Below, one piece after another: positions 52,597 to 62,152 of a DNA stretch of 64,000 nt (position 1 is the first letter of the stretch; every line of letters starts with the position of its first letter). This DNA is from SP5GCR1 sp965199685 (GTDB lineage Bacteria; Pseudomonadota; Gammaproteobacteria; Poriferisulfidales; Oxydemutatoraceae). The DNA lies in the NCBI GenBank assembly GCA_965199685.1, contig OZ241323.1, forward strand, positions 2,666,001-2,730,000, read 5' to 3'. Position numbers and translations under genes: made by a program. The notes below the pieces were generated by a model, which was not told the DNA's origin, ran no database searches, and worked only from the letters and a program-made list of their open reading frames with translations.

Positions 52597-53787
52597 ATGA
52601 AATCTGATAAATATGGATATATCCCAAGTCTCCTCATTGCATGCTTCTCACTATTACTGAGTGCCTGTTCTACCATCACTGATGTGCTGATGGGCAGAGA
52701 AGATCGTTATCTAGATGATGTCCCATCTTTTCTCGTTGTGGATACTCTGTGGTCAACTTCTGCGGTGGGCAGTTTTGAAGACGATTATTTGTTTTTCACT
52801 CCGCTATTGGAAGCGGAACGCATTTATGTTTGCGGCCCGAACGGGAAACTCGTAGCGTTTGATCAGAACAGCGGCAAGCGCGTCTGGAGCGCGACTGTGC
52901 AGGAGGAATTGGTTGCCGGCGTTGGTGGTGGCAACGGCATATTGCTAATCGGTACGAACAAAGGCGAAGTCATCGCGGTTGCCGAAGCCTCTAAGGAGAT
53001 ATTATGGCGGCGCGGTTTGGGTAGCAAGGCTTTGGTGATTTCTAAGAATCATAAAAACACCGTAATTGTGCGTAGCGAAGACAACACGACTTTTGCTTTT
53101 CGTAGCGACGACGGTAAGCCGCTTTGGCGACGTAAAGACCCACCACCGCCGTTAACGATTAGAGGCGCAAGTATCCCAGTGTTCTACGAAGATGTGACCT
53201 TTCTAGGTTTGGACGATGGACAGATATTGGTGCTCGCATTGGATGACGGCAAGGTGTTGAACCAAATCCAGCTGGGCGTGAGTTCGGGTGTATCCGATTT
53301 GGATCGTATTGTTGATGTGGACGGTCGTATGCTGATATACGACGATATTTTTTTCGCTACCGCGTATCAAGGTCGTACGATTGCTTTAGATCTCAAAGGC
53401 AATAGATTGTTGTGGGTAGCAGATGCACCCTCGCATGTAGGACTGGATGTAGGACGCAAGGGTGTTTATGTGACCACACCGGAAAACCAAGTCTTAGCCC
53501 ACGACCGTCAAACTGGTGAAAAGCTATGGTCTAATAGTCGCTTGTTGGATACTGAGTTGAGTGCGCCATTATCGGTAGGTGCGCTGGTTGCAGTTGGAAG
53601 TGACCGCGGCGATATTTACTGGTTGTCATACAAAAGCGGGAAAGTATTGGATATGACTGATATCGGTAGTTCACCGGTTGTATCGCTGATCTCTTTTGCG
53701 AATGGAGAACTAATCGCTTTTGACAAAAGCGGTGATTTGACCGTACTTCACGTCAAAGGCTATCGCCAGAGTAGAACCGCTCAATGA
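52597..53787 (+). CDS. bamB: Outer-membrane assembly lipoprotein BamB
   Basis: Eight-bladed beta-propeller lipoprotein of the BAM complex. 396 residues from the ATG at 52597: signal peptide with lipobox L-S-A-C24, then repeated PQQ-like blades (VYVCGPNGKLVAFDQNSG, GVYVTTPENQVLAHDRQTG, DRGDIYWLS). An upstream in-frame ATG (52510) lies in repeat DNA and would bury the signal peptide, so I reject it. The ATG is directly joined to the right end of a MITE-like repeat and has no Shine-Dalgarno. The last residues SRTAQ and the stop come from the start of another repeat copy. Confidence 0.93.
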   Translation: MKSDKYGYIPSLLIACFSLLLSACSTITDVLMGREDRYLDDVPSFLVVDTLWSTSAVGSFEDDYLFFTPLLEAERIYVCGPNGKLVAFDQNSGKRVWSATVQEELVAGVGGGNGILLIGTNKGEVIAVAEASKEILWRRGLGSKALVISKNHKNTVIVRSEDNTTFAFRSDDGKPLWRRKDPPPPLTIRGASIPVFYEDVTFLGLDDGQILVLALDDGKVLNQIQLGVSSGVSDLDRIVDVDGRMLIYDDIFFATAYQGRTIALDLKGNRLLWVADAPSHVGLDVGRKGVYVTTPENQVLAHDRQTGEKLWSNSRLLDTELSAPLSVGALVAVGSDRGDIYWLSYKSGKVLDMTDIGSSPVVSLISFANGELIAFDKSGDLTVLHVKGYRQSRTAQ

Positions 53788-53888
53788 AAAAATGTTTCAT
53801 ACACCGTAGGGGCGGACCATTCCCCTCCTTTGGAGGGGTGGCAGGCGCAGCCTGACGGGGTGGTTGTTAAGGTTCTGAACAATGTTAC

Positions 53889-53926
53889 GCCGATTGACCT
53901 ACTGGCTCAATCGGCGGTTCTATTTT
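53889..53926 (+). terminator. Terminator-like hairpin downstream of bamB
   Basis: Stem GCCGATTGA/TCAATCGGC with a nine-base loop, then GGTTCTATTTTTC. Same shape as the other copies of the dispersed hairpin. It could end bamB transcripts about 100 bases after the stop. Confidence 0.45.
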
Positions 53927-54198
53927 TCAACAGTCTCATTCATTCATTTGATTCATGGAAACGATAATTTGGTGGTGCGATACAGTTCCACTTGTGCAGA
54001 ACGGTACTTTAGGGAGGGCATATGGGGCTATTGAGAAAATGTTTCATACACCGTAGGGGAGGGTATTGCATTTTGCGATGAATACGCTGCATTACACCTT
54101 AGAGTTCTGCACAACGTCACGCCGATTGACCTACTGGATCAATCGGCGATTCAATATGCCCTCCCGAAACGCGTTGCATCTGCACAAACAATCCATTC

Positions 54199-54348
54199 GG
54201 GACTGTTGAAAAAGTGTTTGCATTGGTACATTCCCCTCCTGTGGAGGGGTGGCAGGCGAAGCCTGACGGGGTGGTTGTTAAGGTTCTGAACAATGTTACG
54301 CCGATTGACCTACTGGCTCAATCGGCGGTTCTATTTTTCAACAGTCCC
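54199..54348 (+). mobile_element. 150-bp MITE, copy 3
   Basis: Starts GGGACTGTTGAAAAAGTG and ends CTATTTTTCAACAGTCCC. Right flank is ATGTTAGCCC as in the other copies; the left flank (AATCCATTC) is different, so one junction has been exchanged, deleted or the insertion was elsewhere. Hairpin 54300-54326 has stem GCCGATTGA. Confidence 0.83.
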
Positions 54349-54503
54349 ATGTTAGCCCTCCCCTACCGTTTTCATAAATTTAATGGCGCGGAGCGGTTGG
54401 GGTTTTGCAGAACCACAACGTACGGTTGGTTATCGTTAATTTAATGGCGCAAGCGGTTGGATTTGTGCGATGATATTACTCTTTTAACAACCCGAAATGT
54501 GCG

Positions 54504-55817
54504 ATGAAAAAATTAGCTTTGGTAGGATGCCCCAATGTAGGCAAGTCATCTTTATTTAATGCCCTATCTCGTGAACGCGACGCGATTGTAGCAGCCAGTC
54601 CCGGCTTAACCAGAGATCGTCAATACGGTGTCGCAGAACACGAAGGCTGCAGTTGCATCATTATAGACACCGGCGGTCTTGCCGACGACAACGAAATGGA
54701 TCAGCTGATTGCGGAACAAACGCACAGGGCTATAGCAGAAGCCGATTCTGTTGCACTGATTGTGGATGCATCACAAGGTCTAACGCCGCCAGATCAATTC
54801 TTGGCAACTCAGATGCGCAAAACGGGCAAAGGCTTATGGTTGGTTGTCAATAAAATAGATAAGCAAAGCGAGGCATACTATCAAAGTGAATTTTCATCGC
54901 TGGGCATACAGCCATGCTTTTATACAGCTGCTCACAAAGGTCGCGGGACGCGGATACTGCTGGAGGCAATCACTGCCGAGTTAGGCGAACCTCTGCCGAG
55001 GAAAAGCGACCCTAACCGCATACACCTTGCGGTTATCGGTCGTCCCAATGTCGGGAAATCTACGCTTGTCAATGCCCTGATTCACGAGCAGCGTCTATTG
55101 ACCTCGTCAACACCCGGAACCACTCGCAGTGCAATCAGTGTGCCTTTTTCTTTTAACGGCAAAAACTTTTCTTTGGTGGACACTGCCGGTATCCGGCGGC
55201 GAAGCAAACTCAAAGGCGAGGTTGAAAAGTTTAGTGTCGCGCAATCGTTGGAGCATATCTTGATGGGTGATGTCGCATTATTGGTTTGTGATGCCTCAGA
55301 AGGTATCACCGACCAAGACGCACATCTTGCAATGCACGCGATAGAGCAGGGTTGTGCACTCGTGATTGCATTAAATAAATATGACTTAGTGAATACCGCC
55401 GATAACGCTTATCTTAAGCGTAGTTTGGATACGAGCTTACGCTTTTTGGATTATATAGAACACTATCGCATCTCAGCACTGAAAGGCACTGGCCTGTCAG
55501 CGACGATGAAAGCGGTCGCAAGAGCGTATCGCAATGCTTGCGTTAAAATTCCCACTGCCGAATGTAATCGCGTTCTAAAAGCAGCACTTGCCCGACACTC
55601 GCCGCCACTGGTGAAAAATCGACAGATCAAACCTCGTTATATTTGCCAAGTTGGTGAATTACCTCCGCGTTTTGTTATTTCGGGCAGTAGGGTAGATTGT
55701 CTACCGCAACATTACAAACGTTACCTGGCATCTTATATTCGGCGATGTTTTAAGCTCAAAGGCACACCTATTTTTTTGGAATTTCGCCGAACCCCCAACC
55801 CATATGTCTCCGATTAA
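54504..55817 (+). CDS. der: Ribosome-assembly GTPase Der (EngA)
   Basis: Tandem-GTPase factor for 50S assembly. 437 residues: first G domain with GCPNVGKSS at 8-16 and DTGG, second with GRPNVGKST near 179 and DTAG; NKYD; C-terminal KH-like domain. Last gene of the conserved cluster starting at iscX. Downstream comes a partial palindromic repeat and a MITE end (55818-55905). Confidence 0.96.
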   Translation: MKKLALVGCPNVGKSSLFNALSRERDAIVAASPGLTRDRQYGVAEHEGCSCIIIDTGGLADDNEMDQLIAEQTHRAIAEADSVALIVDASQGLTPPDQFLATQMRKTGKGLWLVVNKIDKQSEAYYQSEFSSLGIQPCFYTAAHKGRGTRILLEAITAELGEPLPRKSDPNRIHLAVIGRPNVGKSTLVNALIHEQRLLTSSTPGTTRSAISVPFSFNGKNFSLVDTAGIRRRSKLKGEVEKFSVAQSLEHILMGDVALLVCDASEGITDQDAHLAMHAIEQGCALVIALNKYDLVNTADNAYLKRSLDTSLRFLDYIEHYRISALKGTGLSATMKAVARAYRNACVKIPTAECNRVLKAALARHSPPLVKNRQIKPRYICQVGELPPRFVISGSRVDCLPQHYKRYLASYIRRCFKLKGTPIFLEFRRTPNPYVSD

Positions 55818-55910
55818 TATGCCCTCCCCTACAGGTGGTTATCATAAATTCAATGGCGCAAGCGGTTGGGTTTGTGCAGTGTCTGTACTTTTTCAACAGC
55901 CACTATTTGT
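55818..55910. repeat. Partial repeat downstream of der
   Basis: A right arm of the palindromic repeat (TGCCCTCCCCTACAGG, then ATTCAATGGCGCAAGCGG) ends in TGTACTTTTTCAACAGCCAC, the terminal sequence of the MITE family. No left partner. Confidence 0.65.
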
Positions 55911-55930
55911 GTCAATTCACAACTAAAATA

Positions 55931-55939
55931 TGTTATAAT
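55931..55939 (+). promoter_or_regulatory. Extended -10 promoter of the five-domain FGE protein gene
   Basis: TGTTATAAT is a perfect extended -10 element (TGnTATAAT) 20 bases before the ATG, just outside the repeat. No clear -35, which extended -10 promoters can do without. The implied leader is only about 14 bases and lacks a Shine-Dalgarno, so the transcript may be nearly leaderless. Confidence 0.45.
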
Positions 55940-55959
55940 TCTGCCAATATATTCACAAT

Positions 55960-58900
55960 ATGCTTAAACCACTAAGGAAAACAAAGGGTACATTTACCTC
56001 TCGGCTTATCCCTCAAACAATCTTTTTGTTTGCGTGGTTTTTATTGTCTGGTGTTTGCTATGCGCAAACCAATGCTCAAGTTCAAGTGCGGGTATTCATG
56101 GAAGGTCTGCTGATACCTATACCGGAAATGGTGCAGGTAAGAGCAGGGATGTTTAACAAAGGCACTGCGGAATCAGCAGAATCAAACGGCCCGCACAATA
56201 GTATTTGGAATAACGGCACGATTGAGACAGTCAATGGTCGAAATCATGAGGGGGCGTGTGAAGGTGCGGCTTGTTCGCAACCACTCATCAATATTTCTCA
56301 GCCCTTTGAAGTCGGCAGGTATGAAATAACCCGAGAGCAATTTAAGTTTTTCCTCAATAGTTCGGGAAGGGCATCCCCTGATGATGTGTGGGATGATCCT
56401 CAGTATTATGCGCAACAAGCCGACCATCCGGCAACGCATATATCGTGGGATGATGTCCAAGCCTATTTGCAGTGGTTGAATGAGGAAACCGGACAAAATT
56501 ATCGGTTGTTGAGTGAGTCGGAATGGGAATATGTAGCACGGGCAAGGACAAACTCGCTATATTTTCTCGGTGATACGATTATGCAAGAGCAAGCAAACTT
56601 CAATAGCGATGGCACCGTACCGGTAGGCAGTTATTCTGCCAACGGTTTCGGGTTGCACGATGTCCACGGCAATGTGTGGGAATGGGTTCAAGATTGCTTC
56701 AATGCAGATTACACAGATTTGGCTACAGACGGTAGTGCTATAGAAGATGAGACAGACTGCGAAGACTTCACATCAGCAATACTTCGCGGTGGTGCTTGGG
56801 ATAGCGATGCCTCACAACTACGCTCAGCACAACGTGGCAGAGGTTCAAAAAATAGCGGCTTTGATAATGTCGGATTTCGTGTCGCACGAACGCTTAGCCC
56901 TCGTTTGACCATAGCCAACCTAACGCCAGATACCAATATTGCATTGTTGCAGGGAGATATCGTAGGTTCTACTCAAGTTGAAGTTGTAATTAACGTCGCC
57001 ATGCAAAGTCTGGGAACATTGAGTCTGCAGAGCGATGATGAGTCGGTAGTATCTGCATCGATAGACGATGCACAAATCATTCCACTTGCTGGCAGTGCCC
57101 AAACGGTAGTGAGGTTTACGCTAACCCCCCAGGGTGTGGGCAACACAATAGTCACCATTTTTGTAGAGGATGACCAAGGAGTCACAAGCGAGGTGAGCAT
57201 TAGTGTGGAAGTAGCAGCCAGCTATCCGGAAATGATGACAGTGGAAAAAGGAACATATCTGATGGGCTCAACAAGAGCCGAGCAAGAGGGTCCTCAACAT
57301 CGTGTTGCCATTCCAACCTTTGAAGCTAGTAGGTATGAAGTAACACGAGGACAATTTGCAGCGTTTATCGCTTCTAGTGGACATGATACTCAAGATAATG
57401 ATTGTGATTGGCAGAATCCTCTAGGCTTAACCCAAGACAATAGTCATCCGGTGGTGTGTGTCTCATGGGATGATGCTCAGGCCTATGTAGCGTGGTTGAA
57501 TGAAGAAGCTGGTAACCAAGGATATAGGTTATTGAGCGAGTCAGAATGGGAATACGCAACACGAGCAGGGACAACTTCAACATATTATTTCGGTAATACG
57601 CTTACCCTAAATGATGCAAACTATAACAGTAATAATGATGGTACTGTCCCAGTAGCTAGCCCCAATTATTCTGCGAATAATTTTGGACTATTTCATGTTC
57701 ACGGTAATGTAGAGGAATGGGTTCAGGATTGTTGGCATAATGACTATACTGGTGCGCCAAATGATGGCAGTGCTTGGGAGGATAGTTGTGATGATAATGT
57801 CGATAACCGTGTAGTACGAGGTGGTTCGTGGGACTCATTGCCTGCTGATATACGCTCTGCATCGCGTGCTTTTGAAAACAAAACAGCGAGTCTTGAAACA
57901 CTCGGCTTTCGTGTTGCTCGCTCGCCATTGACGATAGCCAGTCCGAGAAACACGAGGATTAGGCTAACACTTGAAGAGTCGCCCACTACGCAGGTTCAAG
58001 TTGTGCTTGGCGAGTCTGTTGCAACGGCTCCTGTTATGATGACGTTGCAGCTAGATAGTGGCGGTGAATCAGTGGTGTCTACGACCCCCTCAACACCGAT
58101 CATTTTCCCTGCCGTCAGCGATGATGGCACACTGAGGACAGCTTCGTTTGAATTGACCGCAAAAGCTGTCGGCGAGACGGTAGTGACCATCGTTGTGGTT
58201 GATGAATTGGGACACCAAGATAAGGTACAGATACCCATAGAAGTAGAGGCTATTTATCCCGAGATGGTGCGAGTGCAGAGGGGAGAATATACGATGGGGT
58301 CGCCGTCAGGTGATGAGAGGCCACCACACGATGTTGAGGTTCCCGGCTTTGAAGTTAGCAAATATGAAGTGACGCGTGGACAGTTTGCCGAGTTCGCCGC
58401 TGAAAGGAATTACACTGCGGATAGTAGTTGTAATTGGGAAAACCCTCCGGGGTTTCCTAGAGGCTTCACTCAAAGCAATAGGCATCCGGTCGTATGTGTC
58501 TCACAGGAGGATGCCCGACTGTATGTGGATTGGCTGAGTAAGGAAACCGGGCAGGATTATCGGCTGTTGAGTGAATCGGAATGGGAATATGTTGCACGAG
58601 CAGGAACGATGACGATCTATTCTATAAAAACCGAGACTGGTTTCGGCAGTGATACGATTACCACAGATGATGCGAGATATGACCCTAGATTAAGCAGTGA
58701 TTTTAGTACTGTTGCCGTAGGCAGTTATCCTGCCAACGCTTTCGGGTTGCACGATGTCCATGGCAATGTGTCAGAATGGGTGGAGGATTGCTGGCATGGT
58801 GACTATACCCGTGCACCAGATGACGGCAGTGCTTGGACTGAATTGTGCAATTCTGAGTTGGTACAAGCAGGTATCGGGTTGCCACCAGAATTTATAACAG

Positions 58901-61398
58901 AACCAGGTGTACACCGTGGTGGTGGATGGAGGGATCTTGCTGGTGAATTGCGTTCGGCAAACCGTGATTTCGGATCACCAAGCTTGCGTGCCAATGATAT
59001 TGGTTTTCGTGTTGCCCGCACGGTTGCACCACCAGAACTGGTCAACTTTGATAATAGCGGTTTGACGCTGTTTCGGGGAGATAGCGAATTAGCTACGATA
59101 GAAATCCCGGTCACGATCAACGTAGACCCCGATACCGATCCTATCACGATGGAGCTAACACTAGACAGTGGTGGTGGGTCAGTGGTGTCTGTAGCACCCT
59201 CAGGACCTATAACTGTACCTCCCGCTAGCGACGGTGGCACAAGTAGAACAGCAATCTTCACACTAACCGCCGGAACTGTTGCAGGTGAAACCATGCTAAC
59301 CATCGTTGTGACTGACGGATTGGGGAATACAGCTGAGACAAGTGTAAGCATTGAAACCATCCCTACTCCGCAGATGGTTGAAGTACCGGCAGGAATGTTC
59401 ACAATGGGTTCACCGTCGGGCAGAGGACTAGAAACTGAGCGACCGCAACGTGAAGTCAATATTCCCGGACCTTTTGAAGTTGGTGTATATGAAGTAACTC
59501 GAGAAGAGTTTAAGTATTTCCTTGACAGCCCGACACGGGGGGATCTTGACCCTAATCTTGAACGTGAAGACCCCCCTCACCCTCAATGGGAAGATAGTAA
59601 TTATTATAATCAAGCCAATTTCCCAGCAGCATACCTCACATGGAACCATGCAAGAAGGTATGCCAGCTGGTTATCAGAAACAACTGGTCGGGCATATAGA
59701 TTATTGAGCGAAGCCGAATGGGAATATGCTGCTCGAGCGGGGACGACAACCGACTATCATTATGGTAATCCTGCTTCTCTACCCATTCGCTATAATGTCT
59801 CAGGGCGAGACTCTGTTATTGCTGTTAATGCTCAGCGCAATGTTTATACTCCGAATAACTTTGGCTTATACCATGTTCACGGTAATGTCTCGGAATGGGT
59901 GGAAGATTGCTGGCATGCTAACTATATTGGTGCACCAACAGACGGTAGGGCGTGGAGAGGGAATTGCTCCACTAATCCCGTAAATCATCATGTTTATCGC
60001 GGCGGTAGCTGGATAAATTCGCTTGCAGATGTACGTTCTGCGCGCCGTGTCTCTGCGCTTATAGATACTCAGTTCTCTTTTAGGCGGGGTGCAAGGCCCC
60101 TTGATAGAGGTTTTCGCATTGCCCGTACGCTCCCAATTACAATAGTCAGCCCATTACCGGGTGAACGCTATCAGATATCAAGTGCAGATGGGTCTAATAC
60201 TGCGGATACGGAAACCGTGAGGATTGACATCAGAGTACCTAATAGACAAGTTAATGTCTCAATGAGACTACAACTAGATGCCGACGGCGACTCAATAGTG
60301 TCTATTACCCCGGCATCCTCCATCGCCTTTCCACCGACTAACAGGAACTATCAACCGAATGGCTACAACATGCGAAGCGCAGAATTCACACTGACTGCAA
60401 CGGGCACTGATGGCAGCACGACCCTAACGATGGTCATAACCGACAATGCCGGGAATTCGGTGGCAACAAACATACTCGTGGAAGCCTTTCCTATTCCGGC
60501 TATGACCAGAGTGTCTGCAGGTTCATTTACGATGGGGGCAAGAAGTGAAGAGGAGACTATAGCAGAAAGGAATTATATTGTAGCAACTGATGATAGAACT
60601 GTCGCTGACCGTCCGCGATTCAGATCAGCACTCAGGGCGGCTTTAATGAGGGCAACACCTCGCCACTCAGTTACCATTAATAAAGCTTTTGAAGTTGGCA
60701 CTTATGAAATCACCAATAGACAATTCAAGGCATACCTGGATGCCACTGGGGAAAAATCAGAAGGTTGTAGTTCTATTGCGTCTGATGATATCGCACTCAG
60801 TTGTGTAACGTGGAAGGAGGCGCAAGATTATACAGAATGGTTAGTAGATAAAACTGATCAGAATTATAGATTATTGAGCGAGTCGGAATGGGAATATGTT
60901 GCGCGAGCAGGAACGGATACTGCATACTCTATTCAGACCGGCACTGATGCATTTGGCAGTGAAACAATTAACTCCTCTACTCTATCCCCGGATGCATACA
61001 TTGATAGATTAAACCCTGCGAACCCGTGGGGAGGGTCTACTCCCGGCATAAACAACCTCCGAAGTGTAAATAGTTATAATCCGAATAGATTGGGACTATA
61101 CAACGTACATGGCAATGCTGCCGAATGGGTAGCGGATTGCTGGCATGAGGACTATGATTTAGATAATAACGGGATCATTGATGCGCCGACGGATGGTAGT
61201 GCTTGGACAGAGGACATTTGTACTACGCGCATGACCCGCGGCGGGAGGGCAGCAGACGGAGTAATCATTTATCAAACAAGCAGGTTTGGTAGGAGTGGCC
61301 AAAACAGAAGAGTGGATGCCCGTTTTCAAGTCAGTTCATGGCACCGCAGAACTTCAAGTGGGCAAAATGGATTCCGTATCGCCCGCGACCTCCCCTAG
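55960..61398 (+). CDS. Giant secreted protein with five FGE/SUMF1 (C-type-lectin-like) domains
   Basis: 1812 residues. Residues 1-36 are a signal peptide. Five formylglycine-generating-enzyme-like domains begin near residues 55, 423, 767, 1137 and 1513, each with P.M..V..G...MG, then YE.T...F..F, RLLSE.EWEY.ARAGT, (L/F)(Y/H).VHGN..EWV.DCW, RGG, and (in four) GFR.AR. Ig-like strands with V..TIVV.D..G lie between them. The catalytic cysteine motif of true FGE is absent in the RGG segment (RGGSWDS, no cysteine), so these are likely binding domains, not enzymes. Surface protein; ligand unknown. Its N-terminus VFMEGLL resembles the VFLEGPL tail of the GLUG proteins. Confidence 0.85.
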   Translation: MLKPLRKTKGTFTSRLIPQTIFLFAWFLLSGVCYAQTNAQVQVRVFMEGLLIPIPEMVQVRAGMFNKGTAESAESNGPHNSIWNNGTIETVNGRNHEGACEGAACSQPLINISQPFEVGRYEITREQFKFFLNSSGRASPDDVWDDPQYYAQQADHPATHISWDDVQAYLQWLNEETGQNYRLLSESEWEYVARARTNSLYFLGDTIMQEQANFNSDGTVPVGSYSANGFGLHDVHGNVWEWVQDCFNADYTDLATDGSAIEDETDCEDFTSAILRGGAWDSDASQLRSAQRGRGSKNSGFDNVGFRVARTLSPRLTIANLTPDTNIALLQGDIVGSTQVEVVINVAMQSLGTLSLQSDDESVVSASIDDAQIIPLAGSAQTVVRFTLTPQGVGNTIVTIFVEDDQGVTSEVSISVEVAASYPEMMTVEKGTYLMGSTRAEQEGPQHRVAIPTFEASRYEVTRGQFAAFIASSGHDTQDNDCDWQNPLGLTQDNSHPVVCVSWDDAQAYVAWLNEEAGNQGYRLLSESEWEYATRAGTTSTYYFGNTLTLNDANYNSNNDGTVPVASPNYSANNFGLFHVHGNVEEWVQDCWHNDYTGAPNDGSAWEDSCDDNVDNRVVRGGSWDSLPADIRSASRAFENKTASLETLGFRVARSPLTIASPRNTRIRLTLEESPTTQVQVVLGESVATAPVMMTLQLDSGGESVVSTTPSTPIIFPAVSDDGTLRTASFELTAKAVGETVVTIVVVDELGHQDKVQIPIEVEAIYPEMVRVQRGEYTMGSPSGDERPPHDVEVPGFEVSKYEVTRGQFAEFAAERNYTADSSCNWENPPGFPRGFTQSNRHPVVCVSQEDARLYVDWLSKETGQDYRLLSESEWEYVARAGTMTIYSIKTETGFGSDTITTDDARYDPRLSSDFSTVAVGSYPANAFGLHDVHGNVSEWVEDCWHGDYTRAPDDGSAWTELCNSELVQAGIGLPPEFITEPGVHRGGGWRDLAGELRSANRDFGSPSLRANDIGFRVARTVAPPELVNFDNSGLTLFRGDSELATIEIPVTINVDPDTDPITMELTLDSGGGSVVSVAPSGPITVPPASDGGTSRTAIFTLTAGTVAGETMLTIVVTDGLGNTAETSVSIETIPTPQMVEVPAGMFTMGSPSGRGLETERPQREVNIPGPFEVGVYEVTREEFKYFLDSPTRGDLDPNLEREDPPHPQWEDSNYYNQANFPAAYLTWNHARRYASWLSETTGRAYRLLSEAEWEYAARAGTTTDYHYGNPASLPIRYNVSGRDSVIAVNAQRNVYTPNNFGLYHVHGNVSEWVEDCWHANYIGAPTDGRAWRGNCSTNPVNHHVYRGGSWINSLADVRSARRVSALIDTQFSFRRGARPLDRGFRIARTLPITIVSPLPGERYQISSADGSNTADTETVRIDIRVPNRQVNVSMRLQLDADGDSIVSITPASSIAFPPTNRNYQPNGYNMRSAEFTLTATGTDGSTTLTMVITDNAGNSVATNILVEAFPIPAMTRVSAGSFTMGARSEEETIAERNYIVATDDRTVADRPRFRSALRAALMRATPRHSVTINKAFEVGTYEITNRQFKAYLDATGEKSEGCSSIASDDIALSCVTWKEAQDYTEWLVDKTDQNYRLLSESEWEYVARAGTDTAYSIQTGTDAFGSETINSSTLSPDAYIDRLNPANPWGGSTPGINNLRSVNSYNPNRLGLYNVHGNAAEWVADCWHEDYDLDNNGIIDAPTDGSAWTEDICTTRMTRGGRAADGVIIYQTSRFGRSGQNRRVDARFQVSSWHRRTSSGQNGFRIARDLP

Positions 61399-62152
61399 CA
61401 AGTTGCATCTGCACAACCAAATTTACGATAACCACCCTAACGTACCATTCTGCAAAACCGTAACCGCTTCGCGCCATATAATTTACGAAAATGGTAGGGG
61501 CGGATTTATATATCCGCCCTACGGTACCGTCTGCAAAACTGTAACCGCCTTGCGCCACCAAATCATGCAAACCACCATAACGTACCGTTCTGCACAAACA
61601 ATTCCCCTCCTTTGGAGGGGTGGCAGGCGCAGCCTGACGGGGTGGTTGTGGCGTGTCTGCATAAACTCAACCGCCACGCGCCATCAAATCATTCAAACCA
61701 CCCAAACGTACCGTCCTGCAAAACCGTAACCGCTTTGCGCCATTTGGGTTTTGGTTCCCATAAACAAAATGGATGAATGGATTGCCTGTACAGACGCGTC
61801 GCGTTTCGGGAGGGCATGTTAGCCCTCCCCTACCGTTTGCATAAATTTTATGGATGAATGGATTGATTGTGCAGACGCGTCGCGTTTCGGGAGAGCATGT
61901 GGGGCTGTTGAAAAAGTATCTGCATTGGTACATTCCCCTCCTGTGGAGGGGTGGCAGGCGCAGCCTGACGGGGTGGTTGTTAAGGTTCTGAACAATGTTA
62001 CGCCGATTGACCTACTGGCTCAATCGGCGGTTCTATTTTTCAACAGCCTCATGTTAGCCCTCCCCTACGGTTGGTTGACATGAATTGGGTGGATGAATGG
62101 ATTGTTGGTGCAGACGCACCCCAATGTCACGCCGATTGACCTTCTGGTTCAA
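61399..62152. repeat. Repeat block between the FGE protein and Rpn genes
   Basis: No gene. Palindrome variant GGGGCGGAT/ATCCGCCC at about 61498-61522, a CCCCTCC motif at 61591-61650, an unoccupied target palindrome at 61808-61829, the full MITE at 61901-62050, and at 62051-62152 the sequence that is repeated 1633 bp downstream together with the Rpn gene. Confidence 0.75.
61901..62050 (+). mobile_element. 150-bp MITE, copy 4
   Basis: GGGGCTGTTGAAAAAGT at the left end, CTATTTTTCAACAGCCTC at the right. Direct ATGT at 61897-61900 and 62051-62054. Same inner order as copies 3 and 5 (CCCCTCC motif, then hairpin 62001-62029, then TTCTATTTTT). Confidence 0.88.

Larger units (their letters stand above)
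53788..54503. repeat. Repeat block between bamB and der
   Basis: 716 bp without a gene. Left part 53817-53940 is a chimeric MITE-like unit (CCCCTCC motif, hairpin, right end). At about 54064-54160 lies the reverse copy of the about 100-bp insert seen at 8497-8592 (GTATTGCATTTTGC at one end). The full MITE copy 3 is at 54199-54348, followed by arms of the palindromic repeat up to 20 bases before der. Confidence 0.75.

Noticed and set aside
55960..61398. The FGE-like domains as targets of a diversity-generating retroelement
   Set aside because: FGE/C-type-lectin folds are frequent DGR targets, but no reverse transcriptase, template repeat or accessory gene is in the window, and the repeated domains differ in ways not limited to adenine positions.
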